A stretch of 64,000 bases of DNA. Source: DGNJ01 sp002388905. Lineage in GTDB: Bacteria > Pseudomonadota > Gammaproteobacteria > Pseudomonadales > Porticoccaceae. Positions within the stretch are counted from its first letter, which is position 1, and each line of letters opens with the position of its first letter. The position numbers were made by a program, and so were the translations under genes. The stretch is from positions 248,001 to 312,000 of the forward strand of contig DAITSJ010000001.1 in assembly GCA_036843405.1 (NCBI GenBank). Direction: 5' to 3'. Shown here in pieces: positions 1-7,759 of the stretch. The notes under the pieces are model-generated. The model was not told the DNA's origin and did no database searches. It worked only from the letters and a program-made list of their open reading frames with translations.

Positions 1-6
1 CAGAAA

Positions 7-954
7 TTGAACATGGCTACTCGTAGAATCAGACGAAGCAGAAGTATAGTTTCACCATTAATACTAGATAGAATCACTATGCTTTTCCCTCTAGAGGGGG
101 TGGACTTCTCGCCCATAGAGAGACAGCTTAGAGAATGGGAAAACGATTCTGATATCCGCCTCTATCCCTCCTCCGGGCATCGTCGAGGATACCGTCTGAA
201 TTATAAAGTTATATTATCGTTACAGGGAAACAAACAAGACGCATTCCTACAATTTAGGCCAGATAACTTTGGTAGAAACCAATTGAGGATAGATTTCAAT
301 CCGGCTAAGTTGGGGAGTGAAAAGCTGGATAGACTGAATGTTTTCCTGCAGTGCCTAATAGGGTCAGATCATTACTACTCCGAATGGCAAAACGCGACGA
401 TATCGCGAATAGACTTTGCCGTAGATTTGCGCAATTATGAGCTAGATGATCTCCTAATTTTTGTGCGTGGTAAGCGTCGACATGGATGGGGGGGCGGAGA
501 CAACGGAATAGGACTAATACAGTGGGGCGGTGACAGGAGTCATCTATACTACGTTGCCTATGACAAGGCTAAGGAATTGAGGAGTAGGGGTATCATCCCG
601 CGTACTGATAAGCTAACGCGAATTGAAGCTCGGATCCGAGGGAGTATGAAATGGCAAGATGTCTTTCTGCTTCAAAACCCTTTTTCCCGGATTCATCTTT
701 ATGTGGCTAGGCGTGCTTTTGCATTCCCTGTAAGTGAAATCGAATATGCCTTATTTTTCGATTCCTGTAGGTTGCATGGAAACATCAATGGGGCTCTTCA
801 GCGCATTCCCAATAGAAATAAACGCGAACGTTATCGGCAGTACCTTGCTCCATTAGAATGCAGCTGGTGGAATCCTGAAGCTATATGGTCGCAAACTCAT
901 GGCGCGTTAGATAGGTTCAATGAGGACATGTGTAACCCGGATTGGGCGGCGTGA
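7..954 (+). CDS. Putative replication initiation protein (Rep_trans-like), plasmid/phage type
   Basis: The reading frame is open to the left window edge; TTG at 7 and ATG at 13 are the first starts visible, so the true start may lie upstream. The protein of about 313 residues has no signal peptide. The pattern SRIDFAVDL (about residues 132-140), a YDKAKEL segment and TRIEARIRG (about 206-214) resembles the spaced metal/tyrosine motifs of Rep_trans-type replication initiators of plasmids and filamentous phages; this is a motif-level match only. Composition is AT-rich compared with the chromosome to the right, which fits a mobile origin. No partner phage genes (Zot, coat) are visible. It could also be an unrelated island protein. 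Confidence 0.5.
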   Translation: MNMATRRIRRSRSIVSPLILDRITMLFPLEGVDFSPIERQLREWENDSDIRLYPSSGHRRGYRLNYKVILSLQGNKQDAFLQFRPDNFGRNQLRIDFNPAKLGSEKLDRLNVFLQCLIGSDHYYSEWQNATISRIDFAVDLRNYELDDLLIFVRGKRRHGWGGGDNGIGLIQWGGDRSHLYYVAYDKAKELRSRGIIPRTDKLTRIEARIRGSMKWQDVFLLQNPFSRIHLYVARRAFAFPVSEIEYALFFDSCRLHGNINGALQRIPNRNKRERYRQYLAPLECSWWNPEAIWSQTHGALDRFNEDMCNPDWAA

Positions 955-1074
955 GGTGCATATTCGTGAAGATCCTATAGACTAGAAAGTAAAAATCTGC
1001 CAAAAATATCCATTAGTTGTTAAAAGTTGTCAAAAATGAGAATTATTCCCAGAGATGAGAATAGCTTATAAAGT

Positions 1075-1091
1075 TTGAAATTGATTTCAAT
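1075..1091. repeat. Palindrome TTTGAAATTGATTTCAA, copy 1
   Basis: An inverted repeat (arms TTGAAAT/ATTTCAA around TG) lies 11 bp before the start of the zinc-ribbon gene. The same 17 bases recur at 2797. Position and symmetry suggest an operator or a short island-specific repeat; function is unknown. Confidence 0.5.
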
Positions 1092-1102
1092 TTCGGGAAC
1101 CG

Positions 1103-1822
1103 ATGACCTATCCTCACATCAAACACGCTTTCAGAGGGTCTAGATCTATGTCTACGGAGATGAACAAGTGGATGAAATCGCGGGATAAACATAAGGCTGA
1201 AGTCCAAAAGTATAGGGACATGGCTAGGGACGCAATGAAAGAGAAAAAGAATGCACAGAGCGATAGGGTGGAGTATTGGGCAGAGTTGCATGATAAATAC
1301 AAGGCGGAGGCTGATAAGCACGCTACCGAAGCGAGGCGGGCTTTGAATGAGTATAAAAAAGCAGTGAAACAAGAGGAGGCTAGAAAGGCGGAAAAACTAG
1401 CTGAGAAGAAGAGGGAACAACAATTGAGGGATTATAGGAAGCGAATGAAACAGGTTGGTTCTAAGGAATGGGGGCGACAATGGGACGTTAAAAAGGAGGC
1501 AATCAAGGTAGCCGAAAGACAAAAGAAGGAAGAGGAAAAAAACCAAGCGAAATGGCAAAGCGACGAAAATGAGCGGGAGGCTAAAGCAAAAGAGTTGGAA
1601 GCATGGAAGGAAACTAATCCTTTCAAGGAAGCGATTTGTCCATATTGCCAGAAGAAAGGTTATATCACTACTTTTTCCCAAAGGGAGAAGAAAGGGTTTA
1701 GTACCGGAAAGGCAACTTTTGGCGTTCTCACTGCGGGGGTGTCATTGCTGGCTACCGGCTTAGCCAAAAAAGGATATGTGACTACCAGATATTGCCGTTA
1801 TTGTAATATGAGTATAGGCTAA
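1103..1822 (+). CDS. Coiled-coil protein with C-terminal zinc ribbon
   Basis: Function not recognised. The 239-residue protein is strongly charged (Lys/Glu/Arg/Ala rich) over about residues 10-175, as expected of a long helical coiled coil. It ends in a small domain with two cysteine pairs, CPYC near residue 178 and CRYC near residue 232, which would make a four-Cys zinc ribbon; a short hydrophobic stretch (FGVLTAGVSLLATGLA) separates the pairs. There is no signal peptide. It lies between the Rep-like and DUF2971-like genes in AT-rich DNA, so it is probably island cargo. ATG 1103 is preceded by a weak GGGAA; ATG 1149 is an alternative start. Confidence 0.55.
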   Translation: MTYPHIKHAFRGSRSMSTEMNKWMKSRDKHKAEVQKYRDMARDAMKEKKNAQSDRVEYWAELHDKYKAEADKHATEARRALNEYKKAVKQEEARKAEKLAEKKREQQLRDYRKRMKQVGSKEWGRQWDVKKEAIKVAERQKKEEEKNQAKWQSDENEREAKAKELEAWKETNPFKEAICPYCQKKGYITTFSQREKKGFSTGKATFGVLTAGVSLLATGLAKKGYVTTRYCRYCNMSIG

Positions 1823-1879
1823 TCAGCCCATGAGCCATAGTCTTTTGAATTCACTATTAGAATTATAGATATCGTTACT

Positions 1880-2578
1880 ATGAACGAAATATCGACTCAT
1901 TTCGCGAGACCGTGGGGAATAAGAACTCCAAATCTTACTCGGTATATGGAAAAGCAATACGTGGATGAGTTCTTTACACTTGGGAAACTACGGATTCCGT
2001 CATTTAAACGCTTTAGGAATAATCCCGACGAAGAGTTTGGAGATCCATTTGAAGGACGAGTTTCAGCGAAAATTTCCACACCAAACGGGTCTCTTGCTAT
2101 CGGTGCTATCAATGGTCAAGAAGCCTATGTTTTATGCGCCACAACGGTACAAAGTCAATCATTGGAGGCGAAGTTTAGAACAGAATATGGTATTCGTATT
2201 TTAGATTCACTAGGTTTTGCAAGTTGCATATCTTCTCATATTGCGGGGTTCGTCGGCGGGTTAGAGGGGTTGTGCTCCTATAGAGATGACGTTTCTATCA
2301 ATAAATTTATAACGGAGCCATTTCCCTCACCGGATAGGTTTCCTAATCCTGAAGAATGGGAGAAGGAGCATGACAAATTTGTTTCCGTACAATCACGAGA
2401 TGCATTATTTATCAAGCGATCAATATTTTCCCATCAAGCGGAGTATCGGCTTATCTGGTTTGCACGAGGGACCGAGAAAGAATATATAAAGATTATTTGT
2501 CCGGAAGCGAGGCGGTATTGCCAAAAAATTGATTCTAACAATCCAATGCAGCTCACCGCTAAAGCGTCGACTGATTGA
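1880..2578 (+). CDS. DUF2971-like hypothetical protein, probable integron-type cassette gene
   Basis: A protein of 232 residues without signal peptide or membrane segment. The N-terminal half has the order hydrophobic-basic strand, LGKLRIPSFKRFR, then a DPFEG motif near residues 55-59, which resembles the NDPFE signature of DUF2971 proteins often found in accessory and defence regions; the match is weak. The C-terminus (NNPMQLTAKASTD) is encoded by an attC-like recombination site, and the stop codon lies inside it. That is a common arrangement for the gene of an integron cassette. No Shine-Dalgarno sequence is obvious, which is also frequent in cassettes. Confidence 0.5.
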   Translation: MNEISTHFARPWGIRTPNLTRYMEKQYVDEFFTLGKLRIPSFKRFRNNPDEEFGDPFEGRVSAKISTPNGSLAIGAINGQEAYVLCATTVQSQSLEAKFRTEYGIRILDSLGFASCISSHIAGFVGGLEGLCSYRDDVSINKFITEPFPSPDRFPNPEEWEKEHDKFVSVQSRDALFIKRSIFSHQAEYRLIWFARGTEKEYIKIICPEARRYCQKIDSNNPMQLTAKASTD

Positions 2579-2589
2579 GGCGTTAAGGC
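2534..2589 (+). other. attC-like integron recombination site
   Basis: The segment starts with TCTAACAATCCAATGCAG and ends with CTGATTGAGGCGTTAAGG. The ends are imperfect inverted complements (CTAAC with GTTAAG, and CCAAT with ATTGAGG further in), separated by about 20 bases that include GCTAAAGCG. This matches the R''-L''...L'-R' layout of attC sites, and the preceding gene stops within it. The R' box departs from the strict GTTRRRY consensus. No integrase gene and no second attC are seen in the window, so this would be an isolated cassette or a cassette remnant. Confidence 0.5.
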
Positions 2590-3139
2590 CCACTTTGAGG
2601 TGACAGCGGCCGTCGCGATTAGAATTGGCCGTGCAATGTCAGTCAGGCCTGGTCTGAGTTATTCCATATAAATGCCTTCAAATAATCGACCGTGGATTTA
2701 TTGTGATTTGTTGTTTAAAGGGCCACAGGTTCTATATTTTGGGATATGGGGTCGGTAGTTGGTATATAAAATTCTTAGTAGGTTTATTCTGCAAGCTTTG
2801 AAATTGATTTCAAATTAGGTGGTCTGATTTGTCTTTTTTCAACAAAGTGGCCAATCGCCAAGTGGATACCTAAGTTGTATTAATGCAAATCGTGACCGTA
2901 CCCCCAATCTTCGAGCAGGGTTGAATGTGGGAATATAAGCATATCAGGCGGACGGCCATTTTCAGGAAAAGAGCTAAGCTTACGGCTCCAGATCGGGAAC
3001 ACCCCAGAATGACCTATTAAGGTCGCCCGACGCGATCTCTTAAAAACGTTGCGGTTGGTGTGTGGGCGGGCTAAGGTTACCTACAGATGCTCTTTCTTGC
3101 TTATTGAAAGGCATGGATAACAAAAAGGAGATTAGCGTA
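2590..3139. other. AT-rich intergenic stretch without a recognisable gene
   Basis: About 550 bases between the attC-like site and the HAF-repeat gene. No credible coding frame was found on either strand. It contains the second copy of the 17-bp palindrome (2797-2814) and otherwise unremarkable AT-rich sequence. Confidence 0.5.
2797..2814. repeat. Palindrome TTTGAAATTGATTTCAAA, copy 2
   Basis: A perfect inverted repeat with 8-bp arms (TTTGAAAT/ATTTCAAA) and a TG centre. It shares 17 of 17 bases with the copy at 1075-1091, about 1.7 kb away and in the same orientation. No gene starts immediately after it, unlike copy 1. Confidence 0.5.
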
Positions 3140-4321
3140 GTGAAAAAAATGATTTTCAACATGCCAGCCGTAGGCATTATGGTTTTACTCACTTTTTCGA
3201 TGATTTGCGGGCCAATCTATGCTGGCCTGTATTCCATTACTGGCCTTGGCACATTGGATGGAGACGATTCTGCGTGGGAAAATGTTTACGCCTCCGATAT
3301 AAATGACCAAGGCGTGATCGCTGGTTCTATAAGTACTCCCGGTCCAGGTAGTGATTGGCATTCATTCGTCTGGACTCAGGAAAACGGAATGCAAGACTTG
3401 GGAACTTTAGGCGGGAACAGTACAGCTTCTTCGATTAACGATAGCTCCGCGGTTGTGGGAACTTCCGGTACCGATCCCTTGGATCCAGGGGGTGCCTCCC
3501 ATGCCTATCTGTGGACTTCTGAAGATGGGATTCAGGATATTGGAACGCTAGGCGGCTCTACTAGCCGAGCCAATGATATTAATGCTTTCGGACAGGTAGT
3601 TGGCCAATCTGATATTTCTGTTTTTCCTTTTAGCCAGCACGCTTTTCTTTGGGAAGAAGAATCAGGAATGCAGGATCTCGGTACTTTGGGAGGGTCGTGG
3701 AGTGAGGCGCGAGGCATGAATGATGTAGGGGATGTGGTTGGACAATCGCGAACCAGCGGGCTTGACGCGCACGCCTTCCTATGGGATAGCAGCAATGGAA
3801 TGGTTGACCTAGGTTCACTCGGTGGTTCCAGTGCAGCAAATGCGATAAACAATCTGGGTGTCGTTGTTGGGTATTACCTTTTAAACTCTAACCTCCGTGC
3901 CTTTATGTGGGATGAAATCAACGGCATGATTGATATAGGTGATTTAGGCGGAAGTACCACTGTTGCTCAAAATATTAACGATCAAGGTGTGGTAGTTGGC
4001 TCGTCTCGTCTCCTAGATAACTCTACACGTGCTTTCATCTGGGATTCTACAGATGGCCTATTGGATCTTAACACCCTTGTTGATGCTCCAGGTTGGGAGT
4101 TAACTAGCGCCGCTGCGATAAACGGCAAAGGTCACATCGTTGGCCATGGTTGGCACAATGGTTTGTCTAGATCGTTTCTCCTTGAGCCTGTGGTTGTCCC
4201 TGAACCCTCAAGTCTAGGCTTGCTCGCAATTGGATTGTTCGGTCTATGGTGGGTTGGAAGTAGAAAGTATATAGCAACAACAGATCAAGTAAATCGTTCA
4301 GGTTGCCTTACGGATTCGTAG
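3140..4321 (+). CDS. HAF-repeat exported protein with PEP-CTERM sorting signal
   Basis: A hydrophobic signal peptide (PAVGIMVLLTFSMICG) is followed by about seven repeats of the HAF type, each reading roughly HAFLW...GM.DLGTLGG...A..IN..G.VVG. The C-terminus carries a PEP-CTERM signal: VPEPSS, then a membrane helix (LGLLAIGLFGLWWVG), then Arg/Lys. Such proteins are exported and processed by an exosortase, and are usually associated with exopolysaccharide or biofilm; no exosortase is visible here. GTG 3140 is preferred because AAGGAG lies 9 bases upstream; ATG 3149 and ATG 3113 are alternatives. Composition is AT-rich, like the rest of the island. The cellular role is not known. Confidence 0.85.
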   Translation: MKKMIFNMPAVGIMVLLTFSMICGPIYAGLYSITGLGTLDGDDSAWENVYASDINDQGVIAGSISTPGPGSDWHSFVWTQENGMQDLGTLGGNSTASSINDSSAVVGTSGTDPLDPGGASHAYLWTSEDGIQDIGTLGGSTSRANDINAFGQVVGQSDISVFPFSQHAFLWEEESGMQDLGTLGGSWSEARGMNDVGDVVGQSRTSGLDAHAFLWDSSNGMVDLGSLGGSSAANAINNLGVVVGYYLLNSNLRAFMWDEINGMIDIGDLGGSTTVAQNINDQGVVVGSSRLLDNSTRAFIWDSTDGLLDLNTLVDAPGWELTSAAAINGKGHIVGHGWHNGLSRSFLLEPVVVPEPSSLGLLAIGLFGLWWVGSRKYIATTDQVNRSGCLTDS

Positions 4322-4418
4322 GAATCCTATGCCACTATCTGCAAACTGGTTAGCCTGCTAGCAGTAATGCTAGTGGACCGGGGTAAGTCCAAGCAGGAGG
4401 TAGAGATGTCCACTGAAA

Positions 4419-4918
4419 CGGTTCAACTCCACTGAGATAAAATCCATCCAGGAGGCGGTTAGTCTGTATGCTGCGAAGACCACGAGAAGCACAAAGCCAC
4501 CTTGCGCCAACCATCGATGTCTTCGACCGCACTTCTCTCCCTTCGATCCGAACTTCCACGGCGTAGGAGCGGTTGCGCAATTGCCCTACCCCACAGATGA
4601 CGTGCGGGAGGTTGCCGAATTAGCCCAAATAACAGTAGAGAGACTCGACACCCCCGGCCACGCCTTCCTGAAGGCCGGTGTGGGGTTGATCGATATATTG
4701 GATAGGGCAGATACCATCAGTTCGAGATCTTGGAGCCTGGACAGCCTGAGAAAGCTGATAGGCTCATGAAGGTGATTGATAAGGTGAATCGACGCGAAGG
4801 CAAGGGAGTTGTTATTCTTGGCGTCCCAGGGGGCGGTAAGCGCTGGCATATTCGCCAGCAATTTACCTCTCCACAAAACATGACGATGTGGTCCGATCTG
4901 TCTATAGCCTATTCTTAG
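4419..4918 (+). pseudogene. umuC: umuC relic (DNA polymerase V catalytic subunit, C-terminal part)
   Basis: Pieces of a UmuC C-terminal region can be read in order but in different frames: TEIKSIQEAVSLYAAKTTRS from about 4430, FDPNFHGVGAVAQLPYPTDD from about 4540, HAFLKAGVGLIDI near 4660-4700, then EKADRLMKVIDKVNRREGKG from about 4745, ending near SPQNMTMWSDL. These match the little-finger part of Y-family UmuC (…VALP.PTDDTRE…Y.KAGVML…LM..ID..N…SP.YTT.W…). At least two frameshifts are needed, and the palm and finger domains are absent. This is a decayed gene within the island, just inside its right attachment site. Confidence 0.75.
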
Positions 4919-5113
4919 CCGCTGATGTTACGGCTGCCAGCTACTTTCGCCAGATCGTCTCATTGGGTATCACGTCTTCGTGGGACACAGGTGGGGCACT
5001 ACAAGCTAAAAATACGCAATAGTTAGTAATAAAGTACAATCAACGTTTTTCTGCAATAGGTTGATTTTGCGATTGTTATTTGTTGCTCAGTGTGGGCCTC
5101 AATAGTATTCTTG

Positions 5114-5161
5114 GCATTCGTAATGCGTTGGTCGGAGGTTCGAATCCTCTTTCCGGCACCA
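5114..5161 (+). tRNA. 3' fragment of tRNA-Thr(CGT): probable island attachment site
   Basis: The last 48 bases of a tRNA are present: anticodon arm GCATTCGTAATGCG with anticodon CGT (5119-5121), variable loop, TpsiC arm GGAGGTTCGAATCCTC, and acceptor 3' strand TTCCGGCACCA. No matching 5' half follows the expected spacing upstream: there is no GCCGGAA and no D-arm. A detached tRNA 3' end is the usual product of integration of an island into a tRNA gene. It marks the end of the element distal to the intact tRNA, so the complete tRNA-Thr should lie left of the window on the plus strand. Confidence 0.8.
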
Positions 5162-5167
5162 TATCAA

Positions 5168-5449
5168 TCAATGACTTGCGCGATTTTCTGTCCCTTCCAA
5201 GGATGGCTTAGAATCCACCGATACGGCACTTATCTCAGGATTTCTATCTTTGGCCTCTGGGCAGCAACGACTGCAACCAGTGACTATTGAATACACCTGC
5301 CTTGCGTGCTTAACAGCGTTCTTGCAATCGGTGTGCCTGCCTAAATGAAATCTCTTATCAAACCTGGGCGGCTCATAGCAGGAAAACCGTTGCAGAATGT
5401 ATATATTGCCCATTTGCGGATCTGTTTCTACATAGAAAATTGAATCCAT
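5168..5449 (-). CDS. Small Cys-rich hypothetical protein
   Basis: A 93-residue frame with the sequence HTDCKNAVKHARQVY and then GCSRCCPEAK. It resembles short conserved proteins that carry an HTDC and a CxxC-type cluster, but I cannot assign a family with confidence. A GAAGG sequence lies 9 bases before the ATG on the minus strand. Its stop is only 7 bases from the tRNA-Thr fragment, so it is the first chromosomal gene candidate outside the island. It could be a spurious frame. Confidence 0.4.
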   Translation of the reverse strand: MDSIFYVETDPQMGNIYILQRFSCYEPPRFDKRFHLGRHTDCKNAVKHARQVYSIVTGCSRCCPEAKDRNPEISAVSVDSKPSLEGTENRASH

Positions 5450-5894
5450 CGAGAGAAACCTTCGTTAGCAGTTGACTGAACATTAGATACAGCTGGATTT
5501 TCATCACGGGGTTTTAAGTGCCAGGAATGACCCCCTCCTGGTTTCCCACCTAAGGCGAGTCGGGAGGGCTCTAATTTGATCCATCGAACAGTTTGTTCCA
5601 TAGTTTCGATTGAAGATGTGTAATTGGATCGGGCTATCGATTAAGGCACTTGAGAACGTCTATGGTCAAGAGCCAGTCGTCGGGTTGGCTGTGGCACTTA
5701 ACTTTTCGGCATATTGCAGTTCAGTGACAGCATAAAACTCACTGCCGATAGGTGTCGCATCCTGGCTGCCCTGGTTAATGCCATAATCGCTTATAGTTGC
5801 TAACAATGACATATACAGAAAAGGTTGTCTGAATATATCGTGTATGCCTTCTGGGTTCTCAGCTAACTCTAGAGAAGTCGTCCGATAGGAGACT
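5450..5894. other. Intergenic stretch without recognised gene
   Basis: About 445 bases of moderate GC between the small Cys-rich frame and the CHAD gene. I see no convincing coding frame, tRNA or strong hairpin. It presumably contains the promoter of the CHAD gene. Confidence 0.4.
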
Positions 5895-5900
5895 ATGTCA

Positions 5901-6806
5901 ATGGCTTATCGTTTCCACCGCAAAGAAGCTGTAGCAGTGGGGTTCCGACGCATCGCCCGGGAGCAACTGCAAAAGGCTATCAATGAAATACAGGACAGGG
6001 AAATCGATAACGACACGACTGTACACCAGATTCGCAAACGTCTGAAGAAACTTCGCGCTTTAGTTCGATTAGTCCGTCCCGGGCTTGGTAGCACCTACAA
6101 AAAATTAAATACCGAATTTCGAGATATGGGGCGAGAACTATCGAGGCTGCGGGATGCTGATACCCGCATTGTCACATTTGACCAATTGGTAGATTCGAAT
6201 CTCCTTTCGGGCTGTTCATCTTCAATTGATAAAGTTCGGCAGATCTTGAGCGATCAACGACAAGCGATAGCAGCCGATTGGAGGCACCTGGAGTCCGATT
6301 TAGAAAACCTTTCCGGTAGATTGCAAACGCTTTACGAACAAACACGGGAATGGGAGATTGAGGGAGATCCAGAAGCCGTCGCCATGGACGGCCTTTACAA
6401 TATCTACAAACAGTCCCGAAAATCGTGCAAAGTGGCGTCAAAAAATCCTTCAGATATAAACCTTCATGATTGGCGTAAGCGTACGAAATACCACTGGTAT
6501 CACGTCAGATTAATTCGAAATACATGGAAGCCAATTATGAGGTCTAGAGAAAAAGAATTGTCCAGGTTGTCGGATTTACTAGGCGATGACCATGATTTGG
6601 CTGTTCTGATTGCACATTTTCGGGAGAACTCCAGGACTTTTTCTTTTGTGGGAAAGGAGACACTTGATACGGTGGGTGAACTCACAGAAAATCGGAGGAA
6701 AGTTTTACAGGAAGAGGCATTTTCCATAGGACGGCGCATGAATGCAGAAGGCTCTAAACCTTTTTGTAAGCGACTGAGTCGATATTGGCGAATCTGGAAA
6801 AAATAA
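5901..6806 (+). CDS. CHAD domain-containing protein
   Basis: The protein of about 301 residues is predicted to be all-helical and rich in His, Arg and Lys. It shows the hallmarks of the CHAD domain (conserved histidine alpha-helical domain): VHQIRKRLKKLRALVRLVR near residues 40-60, a second HDWRKRTKYHWYH segment near 195-207, and the DLLGDDHDLAVL motif near 228. CHAD proteins bind polyphosphate and often localise to polyphosphate granules; no CYTH triphosphatase domain is fused here. ATG 5901 is preferred because AGGAG lies 9 bases upstream; ATG 5895 would leave only 3. The IS element inserted 15 bases behind the stop codon left the gene intact. Confidence 0.88.
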   Translation: MAYRFHRKEAVAVGFRRIAREQLQKAINEIQDREIDNDTTVHQIRKRLKKLRALVRLVRPGLGSTYKKLNTEFRDMGRELSRLRDADTRIVTFDQLVDSNLLSGCSSSIDKVRQILSDQRQAIAADWRHLESDLENLSGRLQTLYEQTREWEIEGDPEAVAMDGLYNIYKQSRKSCKVASKNPSDINLHDWRKRTKYHWYHVRLIRNTWKPIMRSREKELSRLSDLLGDDHDLAVLIAHFRENSRTFSFVGKETLDTVGELTENRRKVLQEEAFSIGRRMNAEGSKPFCKRLSRYWRIWKK

Positions 6807-6813
6807 ATCTATA

Positions 6814-7549
6814 AAAATTTAGGGGCTGAAGTAGCTAAGAGTCAGTGTTTCGTGTTTTTGACCCAGTATTTTAGCTGCCTTAGCAGTTCCTGGTGGTTGC
6901 CTCCGTTGAAGCGCCATTCACACTCCTTGAGGAACCAGTAAAAATTGTCTTGCTTGATGCCATTGAATTTCCGCATATGTCGCTTCGCCTGGTTCCAAAA
7001 ATTTTCGATGCCATTGATATGATTCTGTTTATCCGCAAACAACTTTGAATGATTGATACGATGATGTCTAAAGTCACTTACATCCAGTGCATTGTAGGAT
7101 CTGAATGTATCTGTGTAGACAATGCTATCGGGTTCAACCTTTTCCTCAATGATCGGCAGAATCGTCTCAGTTTTCGCATTGGGGATTATGGCGGTATACA
7201 CCTTGCCACCCCTTTTTAATAGACCAAATACGGCGACCTTCCCTGATGCACCCCGACCACGACGGCCTTTGCGAACACCACCAAAATAGCTTTCATCGGC
7301 TTCCACTTCTCCCGACAATTCAAAGCTGGGGAGCTTGGAGGCAATGAGCTGCCTGAGTCGCATAAAATACCGAATAGCCGTGTTCGGTTGTACCCCAACA
7401 AGTTCTGCCGCAGCACGAGCACTAGAGCCAGCCACAAACAGCTCCATCAGTCGGCTCTGTTGTCTTGCGGTCAATCGGCTTTTTCGAACATACATGGTAG
7501 CTATCGTAGACCTCGGCAAAGGTCTTAGCTACTTCAGCCCCAAAATTTA
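6814..7549. mobile_element. Complete IS1595-family insertion sequence with 8-bp target duplication
   Basis: The element itself is 6822-7541 (720 bp). Its ends are perfect 18-bp inverted repeats, GGGGCTGAAGTAGCTAAG at 6822-6839 and its complement at 7524-7541. They are flanked by the direct repeat AAAATTTA at 6814-6821 and 7542-7549. The 8-bp duplication, the GGGGCTG-type end and the transposase all fit the IS1595 family. Perfect ends and an intact transposase point to a recent insertion. Confidence 0.95.
6842..7519 (-). CDS. IS1595-family transposase (ISXO2-like DDE)
   Basis: A protein of 225 residues. An N-terminal helix-turn-helix (SRLMELFVAGSSARAAAELVG, residues about 22-42) precedes the DDE nuclease: EADESYFGG (first acidic residues near 73), VYTDTFRSY (second Asp near 135), and NGIENFWNQAKRHMRKFNG (third Glu near 169). 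It lacks the N-terminal zinc finger seen in some family members. The frame occupies almost the whole element; ATG 7495 is an alternative start beginning MYVRKSRL. All catalytic residues are present, so it is probably active. Confidence 0.93.
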   Translation of the reverse strand: MPRSTIATMYVRKSRLTARQQSRLMELFVAGSSARAAAELVGVQPNTAIRYFMRLRQLIASKLPSFELSGEVEADESYFGGVRKGRRGRGASGKVAVFGLLKRGGKVYTAIIPNAKTETILPIIEEKVEPDSIVYTDTFRSYNALDVSDFRHHRINHSKLFADKQNHINGIENFWNQAKRHMRKFNGIKQDNFYWFLKECEWRFNGGNHQELLRQLKYWVKNTKH

Positions 7550-7759
7550 TTTATTACAGATTTAAGAAAAGTTGTCGAGACGCCATCTTCCTTCTGTACA
7601 GCATAATAAAGAACACTTTCCATAAAATCTGGTGCCAGCTGGGCATAGGTCAATGGTGTTGATATCGGTACGCCAGGGAATTTCCTGTAAGGCGCTCGGT
7701 TGGAAGCGTTTTGCCAGTCGTGGATTCCGGCCGACCACTTTGCCTGGTTTGAATATGGA

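Noticed and set aside
4581..4769. A functional small gene in this frame
   Set aside because: Its sequence is a piece of UmuC that continues in another frame, so it is a pseudogene part.
5090..5161. A complete tRNA-Thr gene
   Set aside because: The 5' acceptor strand and D-arm are absent; only the anticodon arm, T-arm and 3' acceptor can be found.
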